From Halichondria panicea (Eukaryota; Porifera; Demospongiae; Suberitida; Halichondriidae), in contig NC_087378.1 of assembly GCF_963675165.1 (NCBI RefSeq), positions 5,699,205 through 5,763,204 on the forward strand: DNA of 64,000 bases, given 5' to 3'. The translations under genes and the position numbers were made by a program. Position 1 is the stretch's first letter. Every line of letters begins with the position of its first letter. This document shows positions 54,602 to 64,000 of the stretch, one piece after another. Below the pieces are notes generated by a model. That model saw nothing but the letters and a program-made list of their open reading frames with translations, was not told the DNA's origin and did no database searches.

Positions 54602-57088
54602 ATGGCTAATCGTAGAAAACGACCGCACCACAGTTTTGACTGCTATCTTGGCTCTCCTGAAGAGAAACAAGCTCTACAGGCAAGGATAGAGAGAGTGAGG
54701 AAGAAGCTATCGCCTGCTGGACGTACCATTGACAACCTTTCTCTCATAAACGCCATGCTAGACGCTGTAGAAGAGAAACTAGCTAGTGCTGATGAAGGTA
54801 CGCCCACAAGTGATCAAGGGTCTGTTAGGCCCTTCTTGAGAGACAATGGTGAGTGTAATAGCCTTCTTTTTACCTAGTTATACAGTCCTGTTCTATCAGG
54901 GATGTACACTGGTGATAACAGTCCTGATGATCAGACCTTGTTCATCACTGAGAAGCGCTGCTTTGATGATTTGATGACAGGGCTGGCGTCATCGTGCTCG
55001 GTTCGAAGTTGTTGGCGACTGGACTCTGTGATTCAGGTAGTTTGTTTTAGCTTGTTTACACTATATGCGTGATTGTTTTATTAGAAAGGGCACGTCATCA
55101 GAGTTTTGTACTCTTGTCGTCACTGCCGGCACCAGAAGAGATCATGGTCTAGCTCTCGCGTGTTTGGAGGACACTTCCTCGTCAATCAGAAGTAATTATT
55201 TGGCCGCACCATCACTATACTGATTAATTTACTCTTATAGGATGGTACACTCTTTCACTTGTGCTGGGATCATTCCATCCCAGTACATACATCTCTCTAT
55301 GTTCGCTGGACTGGGCACAGTTGGTCATGCTTACATTCGGAGAGGTATATATGGTACAAAGACATGTACTTCACTAACTTTCTCTTTCACAGTATACAAT
55401 AACAACAGCTACCTAGAGATTGTGGCCGCGGCAGCTGAACACTCCATGCAGTCGGCTGTAGAGGAAGTCAAGGCTCTGCCACACTACAGCACTAAGGGAG
55501 AAGTACGTTGTTGAATAATTTGTATTTATTTTATTGATTATTCTATTTCAGTGGGTGATAACCGATGCTAGGCATGATTCCACGGCCAATGCGTATCATA
55601 CGACTGTGCCTTGCCTTTCAGGAAGGTATGTTAGTTAGTGTTTAGTACATACATGTACTAAGTGTTGTAATTTTTAGCACTCATAAGATCCTTGGCATCT
55701 CCACCATCTCTCGGACAGAGCACTCGGTAGCTCAGACCAGAGAATTGCAGTGTACCAAGGTTGTTCTTCCCCAAGTCATTGCTAGAGGTAAATGTAACTA
55801 ACTAACTACGTAATATTTCATTGTATACTAATGATTGTCTCAGGTCTGAATGTTACTGAGGTTGGGCATGACATGCAAGCTCAGGTTGCTAAGTACGTGA
55901 CACACACCCTCAATCTCATCAACTCCTATGACACATGGCACGGTATGCTGCATATTATTGGATACATGTAAACTATATGCATCACTATCAGGTACTAAGA
56001 ACGTAGCCCGGGAGCTCAAGAAGATCACAGAGGGTCGGGTCAGAGATCGGAACATAACGTGGTTCCCTGAACTCTCTGATAAACGTAAGTGAAGATGATG
56101 TTGAGGTACGTATACGTCACTGATAAATGTCTATTCATTTAGGGCGCAGTATCAAGATACACTTGTACTGGGCCATGAAGAACTGTGGTGAGGACCCTAA
56201 CATTCTACAGCAGATGGCTCTCAACATCCCCAACCACTACAAGGTAAATGTCATCGCCCATTACTGTACTGACTCCAAACTGCTCGTACAGGGTGATCAT
56301 TCTAACTGCCATGCCTCGTCTCCCTGTCGTATGGCTCCCTATATACCCAGTCGTGCTCAGATTACCAACAAGAAGGCAGAAGAGGAGCTCCTTAGGTGCA
56401 TCAAGGCTACCTACGTCTTCAAGAATGCGGATGCTTTCTGTCGGGTAATGATAGTAATTTTCTTACCGAAAAAAAACTTGCTGTCATGTAGTGTCGGGAC
56501 ACGTTCTGGGTAGAGTCATTCAACCACCAGCTGCTGATCTACTTGTCCAAACGTATCCACTATTCTGACGAGACTTTTCTCATGAGAATGAACCTGGCCG
56601 TACTTGACTGGGTAAGATGATTACAAAATTTATTTTAAAATGAATTTGTGTGTTGTCATTAGAACGAGAATGTGAATCGTGCCCACACCAGTAAGAGAAA
56701 GGTTAAAGACCTTCGCCGTCCTGACAGGCGTACTGACATGAAAGCTCTCGTGAGTAAGTCTTATCATTTTGCGGGTATGCTTTGGACAGAGTATGTCGCA
56801 AGGAACGGCGTCGATTTGAGGTATGTGTACGTGTGGAAAAGTTGTGTGTGTGTTCGTGTGTGTGTTCCTAAGCAATCGGGTCACTGGCTCTCATATTGAC
56901 CCCTCAGCTCAGCAATGGTGGAATTTTTAGTAGTGAGCATCTTTTTCAACTTACGTTATTACAGTGAGTTTGAGGATATTGAGCCAGATGGTGACAACGA
57001 TGAAGACTGGCTCACTGATGGCATGTTACCCCCCCTTCTGCCTAGTGATGATATGGAGTCAGATTCAGATAGCGACGACAGAGAATAG
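54602..57088 (+). CDS. Kolobok-like DDE transposase, intact, about 13 exons
   Basis: ATG 54602 opens a basic N-terminus (MANRRKRPHH), then a helical region (LGSPEEKQALQARIERVRKK). Exon ends at 54848, 55036, 55191, 55344, 55502, 55625, 55787, 55942, 56084, 56444, 56611 and 56820 all carry GT donors. A 54-nt in-frame stretch (56244-56297) has GTAAAT and CAG ends and is probably another intron. A Cys/His group, CRHCRHQK, precedes VFGGHFLVNQKMVHSFTCAG. Catalytic candidates are the Asp residues in VITDARHDS and VGHDMQAQV. YDTWHGTKN resembles the DxWHxxK block, and Glu occurs in FWVESFNHQ. The acidic C-terminus ends SDSDDRE before TAG. No internal stop or frameshift is seen. It presumably mobilises the element from TTAA sites. 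Confidence 0.85.
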
Positions 57089-57118
57089 GTATTATAATTA
57101 ATTACAAAACACAACATT

Positions 57119-57843
57119 CTAAAGTTCCATATTCTCTGCATCGAATGTCGACAAATAGTCCCTGTAGGTCCCATCGACACTAGGGTATCGCCTTCTTATT
57201 TCCTGTGTAATGATAACTGTAAGCAATTTCCGCAGTAACTAAAATTATACTTACTACAATCACACATTTGGGCATTATGTCCCTTTTGTCATGCCTGACA
57301 GTCCGCCTCTCCTTCCTCCTCAGGTACTCCTCATCTCCCCACAGACCCACGTCCTGGAGCAACCTCCAAAACTTCCGATACAACCGGTGCCTCTTTTCAT
57401 CATTTGCTGGATGAGGTCCACAGGCACCGGTTAGGAAGTCTGGAGGAAGAGCAATCACACACGGCCCACAGAGGCAGTGTGGACAGCAGTCCTGCAGTCC
57501 CTGTAAGACAGGGACGAGGGCAGAGTCTCTGTAACCCCGTGGATGACTTGGAGAGAGAGCTGCGGACAAATAAGTTTTAATAAAATATCATTGATTATCA
57601 TGTTTATTTTCTTACTAATAGGTGGCATTGGCTGATCTGGGACGGCGTCTGGGACAGCCTCCCACCTAAGCTTCACCGTCTGCCTGAGTCCTGCCTCCCG
57701 GAGCTCTTTAACTACTTTATTTATTTTACTAACGACCACTTGTGGTGGAGTGTCTTTATATTTAACTGTTACCTGTACATGGTATAATTATGATTGAAAT
57801 GATGACATTTTATTCTTACCTCGATCTCTTCTTTGGAAGCCAT
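57119..57843 (-). CDS. Small Cys-rich protein resembling the P2X7 intracellular domain
   Basis: Four exons on minus: 57843-57820 (MASKEEIE), 57774-57616, 57559 to about 57252, and 57202-57119, all with GT-AG introns. The second exon has VVVSKINKVVKELREAGL. The third has the zinc-ligand-like CCPHCLCGPCVIALPPDF, then RHRLYRKFWRLLQDVGLW and IMPKCVI. The fourth has EIRRRYPSVDGTYRDY. The series Cys cluster, YRxFW, PxC, IRxxYP, GxY matches the P2X7 C-terminal zinc-binding 'ballast' type domain, which also occurs as repetitive stand-alone proteins in invertebrates. Length is about 190 residues with no transmembrane segment, so it is not a channel. It may help the transposase or bind DNA/RNA; this is inference. 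Convergent with the transposase gene. Confidence 0.7.
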
Positions 57844-57983
57844 TGTTATTATAACTTATGGCCATGTGGATATTGCACGTGGCCTGGAATGAGCATGTTT
57901 TGTTGGTTTATGTGCGTGTACAAGAGCTGAGTTCTTATCATTTTCAAACTAGGCGCCATTTTGTTCGCAATGATTTTACTTCC

Positions 57984-58076
57984 GGCCTGCTACTTTCCTT
58001 TTATACCGCAGCGGAGGCTGCATGATCGCGATTGCTTGCAACAAACGCGTACTGTTTATAAACGCGACATTCTCGT
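57984..58076 (-). promoter_or_regulatory. Right terminal inverted repeat with TATA-like box
   Basis: On minus it reads ACGAGAATGTCGCG, then an insert of about 57 bp absent from the left end, then GTATAAAAGG (58006-57997) and GTAGCAGGCCGG. The box is about 155 bp before the ATG of the Cys-rich gene. Confidence 0.6.
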
Positions 58077-58080
58077 TTAA

Positions 58081-59032
58081 ATGTGTACATCCATTAAGCG
58101 TTCTGGTGGCATCTGATTGCGAAGAGGGATAGGTAGACTAGCCTTTTGATTGATTTGGGGTGAGGAGGGATACTCGAATTCTGAAATCATTTCTGCGTCT
58201 TGGCTCGTTTGGCTCGGTAGATGGGAATCTAGGTTGGATGTGTCTACTCGACCGTCGTCTAATTCAATTTCATTCCTGGCATCCATTTCAGTTTAGATAG
58301 GAAATTTCGAATCATAACTGGTTGTCCAGTTCTGGTCTTGGAGTGCACTCTCTTTTTGTCAAGCTTGTTCTTTGCTTTGTAGGTCCGGTTTGAGTAAGTC
58401 GAATCGACTTTCCGTTGTAGGAAGTTAGTCGTGGCGTGTGGATAAGTGAGCAGAAACTGTGACAAACGTGCACTCTTTCTATGAAGGCTGGTCTGAACAA
58501 ATCGTTCTGCTTTTCCGTTTGATGACGGGGTGCTGTACGGATATGCTTCACACCATTAGACTTCATGAAACTAAGCAAACTCGTCTGATGCGGTCCATTG
58601 TCACTGACCACTTGTTCGGGTAGTCCATATCTAGCAAAAAGCGTGCGAAGGACTTCGATGGTCTTAGTTCTTGTAGTAGAGGATAACCTCCGGCCACTTG
58701 GAGAGGAACATCTTGTTTAGGAATGGTCCTGCAAAATCAATGTGTATCCTTTTCCACGGAATTGTTGGCCATACCCACGGGGGATTTGATTTAGCCACTT
58801 CCTCGATAGCTTTGTCAATCCCACTCCACCTGCGTAACTGCGTGCTATCGCTTTCATCCGAGTAATACCAGGGTGATTCTCGTGAAATGAGCATTGGTTG
58901 AAGAGATTGTGGAATTGTGGAATGATGACACAGACTCCCCACATTAGACATTAATTTTGTCTTCCAGTCCAATTTCATTTTGTCTGGCCTTGTATGGTTT
59001 GAGATCATCTGTGACGTCCGTAGGCCAACCAT
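58081..59032 (-). pseudogene. Integrase of the minus-strand Gypsy element
   Basis: Pieces on minus: the zinc-finger side is weak. The core then shows WPTIPWKRIHIDFAGPF with the first Asp, MVSDNGPHQTSLLSFMKSNG with the second, and HIRTAPRHQ. A C-terminal part has RKVDSTYSNRTYKAK and VMIRNF. Frames change several times, partly at the doubled ATTGTGGA near 58910. The ORF ends PPERLMDVHI at a stop that overlaps the TTAA target of the Kolobok-like element. Confidence 0.7.
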
Positions 59033-59464
59033 TGGAAACGTATGTGCTGATCGTCTTCAGCACAGGGTCACGCAGCTGGTGGTAGCGATTGTACTTGAGC
59101 AACATTAAACACACTTGCTGAATCCTGACTGTTTGAGTGGTCAGCGGTAACCGGGACAATCCATCTGCATTACCATGAGCTTGAGTGGGTTTGAATTGGA
59201 TTTCGTAGGAGTAAGCGGACAATAGTAATGCCAGGCGTGCTGCAGCCAGAGAGGGGACTCCTTTCTTTGAGGCCGTCAAAGGCTTGTGGTCGGTAACGAG
59301 GGTGAATTGTCGACCAACTGGTGAAACTTTTTAACACCAAAAACCAGACACAACGCTTCTTTTTCCAGCTGAGTGTAGTTCTTTTCGCTGGGGGTTAGAG
59401 TACGAGACGCAAAAGAGATAGGTCTCTCACTGGTAAGTGTGCGAGATGACTGCTCCAATTCCAT
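58944..59464 (-). pseudogene. RNase H of the minus-strand Gypsy element
   Basis: Minus-strand motifs: [20 protein letters not shown] and [14 protein letters not shown], then in another frame SYEIQFKPTQAHGNADGLSR and LPLTTQTV. The first catalytic Asp region is eroded. Confidence 0.75.
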
Positions 59465-60240
59465 AGGCTGTCATCGGGTCATAATGTGTCAGTACACTCG
59501 CGGAGACCAATTGGTCTTTAGCTAGCTGGAAAGCTTGGTCACACATTCCTTGCTCCATTCCCACTTTTTTTGTCAGCGGGTGGAGGAGGCTTGAGAGGTT
59601 TCGAACAAATTTGCCATAGTAATTTAGTAGCCCGAGAAAAGATCGTAGCTCTTGAACATTTTTGGCTGCTGGAGCATTCGTGATAGCTTCCACTTTGTTT
59701 GGGAGCGCTCGGCTTGATGACCCAAATACTCAACTGATTTGGCCATGAAATTGCCATGTTTCTCCAGTCGTTTCAAGACTTCTGCTAAGTTGCAGAGATG
59801 ATCCTCCTCCGATGCGCCCGTAACAAGTATGTCATCGATATAACAGAGCAGTATCGTGTCCATCAATCGTTGAAAGATGGCTGGAGCCGATGCCACTCCG
59901 AAAGGAAGCCGTGTATACGGCCTTGGTGTGTATTCACTGTGACATGTGGCTCGTCTAGCGACAGTTGTAGGTATGCTTGGGAGAGATCCAACTTGGTGAA
60001 CACGATGCCATTAGCCAGGGTAGCGAAAAGCTTGGGCAGGGGGCAGGGGGTACTGATCAACTGAAGGCGCTTGGTTGATGGTGACTTTGTAGTCTCCACA
60101 CAGGCGAAAACGTCCATCCTTCTTGGGTACTGCAACGATGGGTGCAGCCCAGTCACTGGTGTTGACCTTCTCTAGGCGATCGAGTTCTTGACCAACAGCT
60201 TCTTTTACAGCAAAAGGTACCGGACGTGGTTTGAAAAACC
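59427..60240 (-). pseudogene. Reverse transcriptase of the minus-strand Gypsy element
   Basis: Minus-strand motifs: TSDWAAPIVAVPKKDGRFRL, CGDYKVTINQ, NGIVFTKLDLSQAYLQLSLD and MASAPAIFQRLMDTIL. The catalytic CYIDDILVTG and, in the connection, ELRSFLGLLNYYGKFVRNLS follow. The YIDD site is intact but frame changes split the domain into four pieces. Confidence 0.85.
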
Positions 60241-60740
60241 TGGGCTGCTTAACATGCAGTGTAGCCTTCTGTGGTTGCACAGTTCCTGCCTCCAGACCCT
60301 CAGACTGCTTTGTTGTAATTCTTGGGGGCCAGTCCAGTTGAAGATATTTGAGCCAGTTCCTGCCAACAAGACTTGGTCCGTGTCCAGCGACTACTACCAG
60401 GACTAGCGGCTGCGTTTGGCTTCCGTATTGGACATGAACATGCAGTTGTACAGTAACCTGCATCGATTCATTCGTATATGTTCTTAGCACAATGTCCGAT
60501 TTCGGTAGTTCGAGCTGGGGGAACATGGACTTCCCAGTATCTTCTGAGACTGCAGCCCCTGTGCCCTCCACCTGAAAAGGTAAGGTATCTGGATAGGGCT
60601 TGGGCGTGTTTCCTTGAACTTGTATAGGTATAATTCTTTTGGATCAGAGTCCTGTTGCCCTTGGCCTTCTTGCACCATATTCGTACCATGTGTTCCTCTT
60701 GTCTTCGTTCTGGAGTTTGGGAGCGATGTGTCCCTCATTC
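60241..60740 (-). pseudogene. Protease and linker of the minus-strand Gypsy element
   Basis: Minus-strand pieces: an NMVQEGQGQQD-type linker after the zinc knuckle. GTGAAVSEDTGKSMFPQLEL follows where the retropepsin active site and its sequel should be, the usual DTG being eroded. Then come DIVLRTYTNE and SLVGRNWLKYLQLDW, the C-terminal retropepsin signature. Confidence 0.6.
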
Positions 60741-61311
60741 GGCATCTTTAAAACGGCATTCAGATGGTGTATGGGTAGTCAGTCTTTCCACATCGTGAGC
60801 AGGGTTGCTTCCTCCCACCAGTACGACTAGTAAGTTGATGAATGACGAGCCTTTTAATGTTGCAGCTTCCATTCCTTGAGCAATTTTGGCAGCGTTTGCC
60901 AAGGTAAGGTCAGTTTCAGACAGTAGTCTCTTCTGGATCGCTTCTGTGCGTAGGCAGCCTGTCACGTAGTGCTTTGTCCTCGAAGCCGTGCGGCGAGATA
61001 TTCCGCGATCGTTTCAGATGCGGTTTGGTTCCGTCTGTGGTTCCATCTGTGGAAATGAAATCGTTTAGCGATCACAGACCGAGTTGGTTCAAAGTGCTTG
61101 GTTAGAGCAGCAGTAATTTCCGCAAGTGACTTGTCCTTGGGAGCGACGAACAGGTTACTCAATAGATAGTTGGACCAATAGTGGTCAAGAGTGCAGGGAC
61201 TCTTTTGGCATTTGCCACAGCATTAGCTGTAAAGTAGAAACGTCTTGATGGTGTCGACATCAGGATTGAATTCAGTGAGAGTTCCGAGCACAGGGGTTGC
61301 CTCGTCGCCAT
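60741..61311 (-). pseudogene. Gag of the minus-strand Gypsy element
   Basis: ATG at 61311 lies at the LTR edge in ATGGCGACGAGG, which overlaps the probable primer-binding site. Minus-strand pieces: NAVANAKRVPALLTTIGPTI, then SNLFVAPKDKSLAEITAALT and KHFEP, TASETIAEYLAARLR, TEAIQKRLLSETDLTLANA, and a knuckle-like CRFKDAE end. Frames change at 61160, 60965 and elsewhere. Confidence 0.75.
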
Positions 61312-61497
61312 ATCTTGAGAAGATTCAATTTAATTCAAGAATATGGAACTCTGATTTATACACAAATCAAAGAATGTTCTAGAAAGAGAACTAAACATAA
61401 ATATAGAATACATCATCATACATCATCATTACACCGCATAATTCACCACTAACACCTGATATAGTCAGTCCAGGTTCAAGATATGAAATCATGTGCA
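61312..61497 (-). repeat. 5' LTR of the minus-strand Gypsy element
   Basis: Minus-strand reading begins near TGCACATGATTTCATATC and ends CTCAAGATAT. It has about 65 bp more than the 3' LTR, including a TTTGATTTGTGTATAAATCA stretch and a doubled ATGATGATGT-type unit. Confidence 0.65.
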
Positions 61498-62240
61498 ACC
61501 AACCAACGACGTTTAGTCCTATGGCTGTTTACAGGTTAGTCAAGCTGATATAAAAGTACTTGTATGAACAGGCATAGTGTAATCGGATTATGCTGTATGC
61601 CTATATAAAATACATGAGCTGGCTATGTTTGAGTCCTATGGCAAGTGCCATGTTAGTCAATGAATTATTATACAGTGCTAGTATTATACAGTGCTAGTTG
61701 AGCTAGTTGAGCTATTACATGTTCATAAGCTGTTCATACAATCGTCAACATGCCTTATCATAGTGTAATCGGATTATGCTGTAAAGTGTTGTACTGACCA
61801 GCTTGTGCGTAGTAGTTTGTTCTTCTTCCAAATATTCTTGCTTCAGTACACCAGCTGTGTTTCATATAGCAGTCTTCAAGCTGAAGCTTGACACTACAAA
61901 TTAAATGTTGCATGTCTGTGGTTGTTTTCTTGGCTTTTTACTACAACCTTGTTCGTCAACACCTTCGAATTGAGTGTATTTTGTGAAGTTTGTGATTGTG
62001 GTTCAGTGGTTCTCTTACTGGCTCAGTCTCCGTCACTTCTGTTCTCGTATTTTGATAGTCCCTTAGGCCATCCTTCCTCATTTTAGAGCCGCAAGTGTGG
62101 AGTTGGAAATGGAACATGCCAGAGCTCATCATTTTTTGTTGCACATGCTGTTGTTGCGAAAATGGGGGTACTGATGTGTTCAAGATAAGTTGAGATCCTT
62201 TGTAAATGGCCTTGCCACGTATTTTTGGTCTAATCTAAAT
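61498..62240. other. No gene recognised
   Basis: CATAGTGTAATCGGATTATG followed by CTGTA occurs at about 61574 and 61758, a dispersed pair within the stretch. ATTATACAGTGCTAG is doubled near 61666-61695. Confidence 0.4.
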
Positions 62241-62770
62241 TTAACTGTACGCTGGGATGTGTACATGCATGTTTGTAGCCTCAATAAAAATTAATGTTAG
62301 GGACAATGTTTTCTGGTTTTCTATTTGATGTAGCAGTGGCAGTGGTCCTTTTTCCATGTTGAGCTGGAGCTGGTGCATGTACACTCTCAACATGGCACAA
62401 GCGTTCACGACGTCTAAGTATCCACCTTTCTTGTACACTGTAACATCACAGTGTTTTGTAAGAGTACAGTTATAACATACATGTACACTTACTTGACCAT
62501 GAACTAACTTTTCCCAAGCACTACTAAAGTGAAGGTACTGGCTTGGGAGAACTCCAGCACAAGTAAAACCATGGACAATCCTGCGATCCTGCAATAAATA
62601 GAATTCCAAGTTAATCTTGAAAATTACTCACTTTGATTGACAAGGTATCGTCCACCGAGTGTTCGCGAGCTAGCCCACCACTGTCGCTTTCCACATTAAC
62701 TGATTCTCTGCACGACTGGGCCGCCTCAAATTTTTGAATTTCATTCTAAGCTTTGCCCTCCATGAATCCT
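62241..62770 (-). pseudogene. Fragment of a second Kolobok-like transposase
   Basis: Minus-strand exon pieces: WASSRTLGGRYLVNQ (about 62640-62690), then after an intron DRRIVHGFTCAGVLPSQYLH and, further on, KGGYLDVVNACAMLRV. These align in order with VFGGHFLVNQ, MVHSFTCAGIIPSQYIH and SYLEIVAAAAEHSM of the intact gene at 54602-57088. Catalytic Asp regions are not visible. A different, older member of the family. Confidence 0.65.
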
Positions 62771-64000
62771 GTAGGCAAAGGAAATTAAATATCACTTGTA
62801 TGTGCAATGACAGGAAAGACAACGTACATAGCCAGAACCAATGTTGTCCTTTAAAGCTGGATGAGACGTGTACAAATGATGTTGTAATCATCAGACGATG
62901 GTCTGATCGTGTACACCAGCATCAGTCGATAGAGAATTAACGACTTCCTTGGTTAAAACTCCTGCCGAAATACAGTCTGTAGTTTCCCTGGTTGGAAGCT
63001 GGCTTCACCATGAACAGACGTAAATAGAGATAGCACGTAAAAACGATAAGATATGTTCTGTATGTACCTCTTCTTGGGGGTGATACCCTCCGCTCTCTTT
63101 CAATCCGGTGAACGAGGGAAGATAATATGCATATAGTCTGTATATACATACTGATGATTCCTGCGATTCCTGCTCTTGATCCCTAGTAATAGTAAAACAA
63201 TAATTAACGAAGAATTGTATCATTAGGATATTCAAGAAAAACTCTTATAAGTACGTAAACTTACAAGAAATGGTCGATGGTACAATCGTTTGAAATAGAA
63301 ATAGCTTGTTCAAGAATGTACCAACTGGAACTTAATGGCTTACTTTTTGGACTGGGACATTAACAGACGAGGTGGGCAACTCTTGAAAGAGAGGGTGTAA
63401 GAGAATGTCCCATAGTGTTGCAACAGGCGTAACGGTTCACAAAAAAACAACAAGTACTAGTAGCTATCACTTAGTTACCAATAAATTTTCATATACAGCT
63501 ATTTTGAGGCGGTCTCCTAAGCAAGGTGCATCTTGTGAGAAATAATAGTCATCAGAAATTGAAGGAATCTCTTTCTTTAAGAATTTGTGGTTGAGTTGCT
63601 GCGCATGCGCTCTCAGCATTGATTGTTGAATTTGATCCCTGAACCATTAATTGTTGACATGATCCATAGCTATGATTCATAGCTATCTATAGTTCGGATG
63701 TTGATGAGTCATGTACATTCTTTGGACCCCAGCTTCAATATTCAGTGCTCATGCAGAAGTCATCTACTGACACACAACCGAGATGAGTCAAGCTTTTTGA
63801 TATCCGAGGAATCGAATCATCACATCGACTGATGGCTACAGAGTCCCCTTCCCCACCCACGAAAGAGTTACTGTGCTAAGTGGATTCTCAAGACTAGTGA
63901 GACAAGAAGTTTGACAAGACGAGCAACTCTTGGCATAGGTTCCCTTCTAGTTAGTGCTGGACACGAGCTTCATCTATTTTGGCAAGTAGCGAAGTGGATG
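62771..64000. other. No gene recognised
   Basis: Possible short minus-strand exons near 62937-63235 have no recognisable family. Nothing else stands out to the window end. Confidence 0.35.

Larger units (their letters stand above)
54410..58076. mobile_element. Complete-looking Kolobok-like transposon with two convergent genes
   Basis: Ends are ACGAGCATG on the left and the complement ACGAGAATG on the right. TTAA lies directly outside both (54406-54409 and 58077-58080). Subterminal inverted blocks GTATAAAAGG and GTAGCAGGCC also pair. TTAA targets occur in piggyBac and Kolobok elements, and the encoded transposase is not piggyBac-like. The 3667-bp element has an intact transposase gene on plus (54602-57088) and an intact small Cys-rich gene on minus (57119-57843), whose 3' ends are only 30 bp apart. 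Confidence 0.88.
54275..61497 (-). mobile_element. Ty3/Gypsy LTR retrotransposon on the minus strand, split by the Kolobok-like element
   Basis: LTRs at 61312-61497 (5') and 54275-54393 (3') share ATCTTCTCAAGATAT, TTGAATTAAATTGAATC and ATATCTTGAA. Between them on the minus strand come gag, zinc-knuckle/protease, reverse transcriptase, RNase H and integrase, the ordinary Ty3/Gypsy order. This contrasts with the plus-strand element at 13.9 kb. After the stop of the last ORF a TTAA site holds the Kolobok-like element, and beyond it lie the purine tract and 3' LTR. Without the insert the element is about 3.6 kb, so parts are deleted. Confidence 0.8.

Overview
The window looks like a transposon graveyard in an AT-rich animal genome with short introns (many are about 50-90 nt). 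The closest match is a demosponge such as Amphimedon. That assignment is inference. It rests on the mix of element families, on a kinase of a type I associate with large sponge families, and on multi-exon transposase genes. I recognise no host housekeeping gene. Almost every coding stretch I can name belongs to, or is carried by, a mobile element.

Layout. 1-13 kb holds degraded multi-exon transposon-type genes: an 'RDYCDG' family gene split by a 0.9-kb piggyBac derivative, an integrase-core pseudogene, a DUF6589-type gene, an 'EMRELL' family fragment and a MULE-like gene. A 394-bp foldback element follows. 13.6-23.9 kb is a three-layer nest. The gag-protease ORF of one retroelement is split by a 9.4-kb LTR retrotransposon whose integrase lies upstream of its reverse transcriptase. 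That element's RNase H is in turn split by a 4.6-kb CACTA/EnSpm element that carries a decayed protein kinase. 24-34 kb holds MITEs, a non-LTR fragment, a Helitron fragment, a piggyBac transposase fragment and a second short piggyBac derivative.

34.5-38.3 kb is an apparently complete DNA transposon with inverted repeats of about 205 bp and two divergent intact genes: an integrase-type transposase and an AT-hook/RING protein. 38.5-42.2 kb is a long-TIR element with TA target duplications and a broken IS630-like transposase, sitting between the arms of an outer palindrome. 42-54 kb is mostly repeats and weak candidate exons. 54.3-61.5 kb is a second Ty3/Gypsy element on the minus strand. It is interrupted, exactly between its last stop codon and its polypurine tract, by a complete Kolobok-like element flanked by TTAA. 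That element encodes an intact multi-exon transposase and, convergently, an intact small cysteine-rich protein resembling the P2X7 intracellular domain. A related transposase fragment follows at 62 kb.

The two intact two-gene elements (34.5-38.3 kb and 54.4-58.1 kb) are the best candidates for working systems: each pairs a transposase with a zinc-binding partner. A separate genome-wide signal is a large number of perfect or near-perfect two-copy tandem duplications of about 10-18 bp. Several of them cause the frameshifts seen in the elements.
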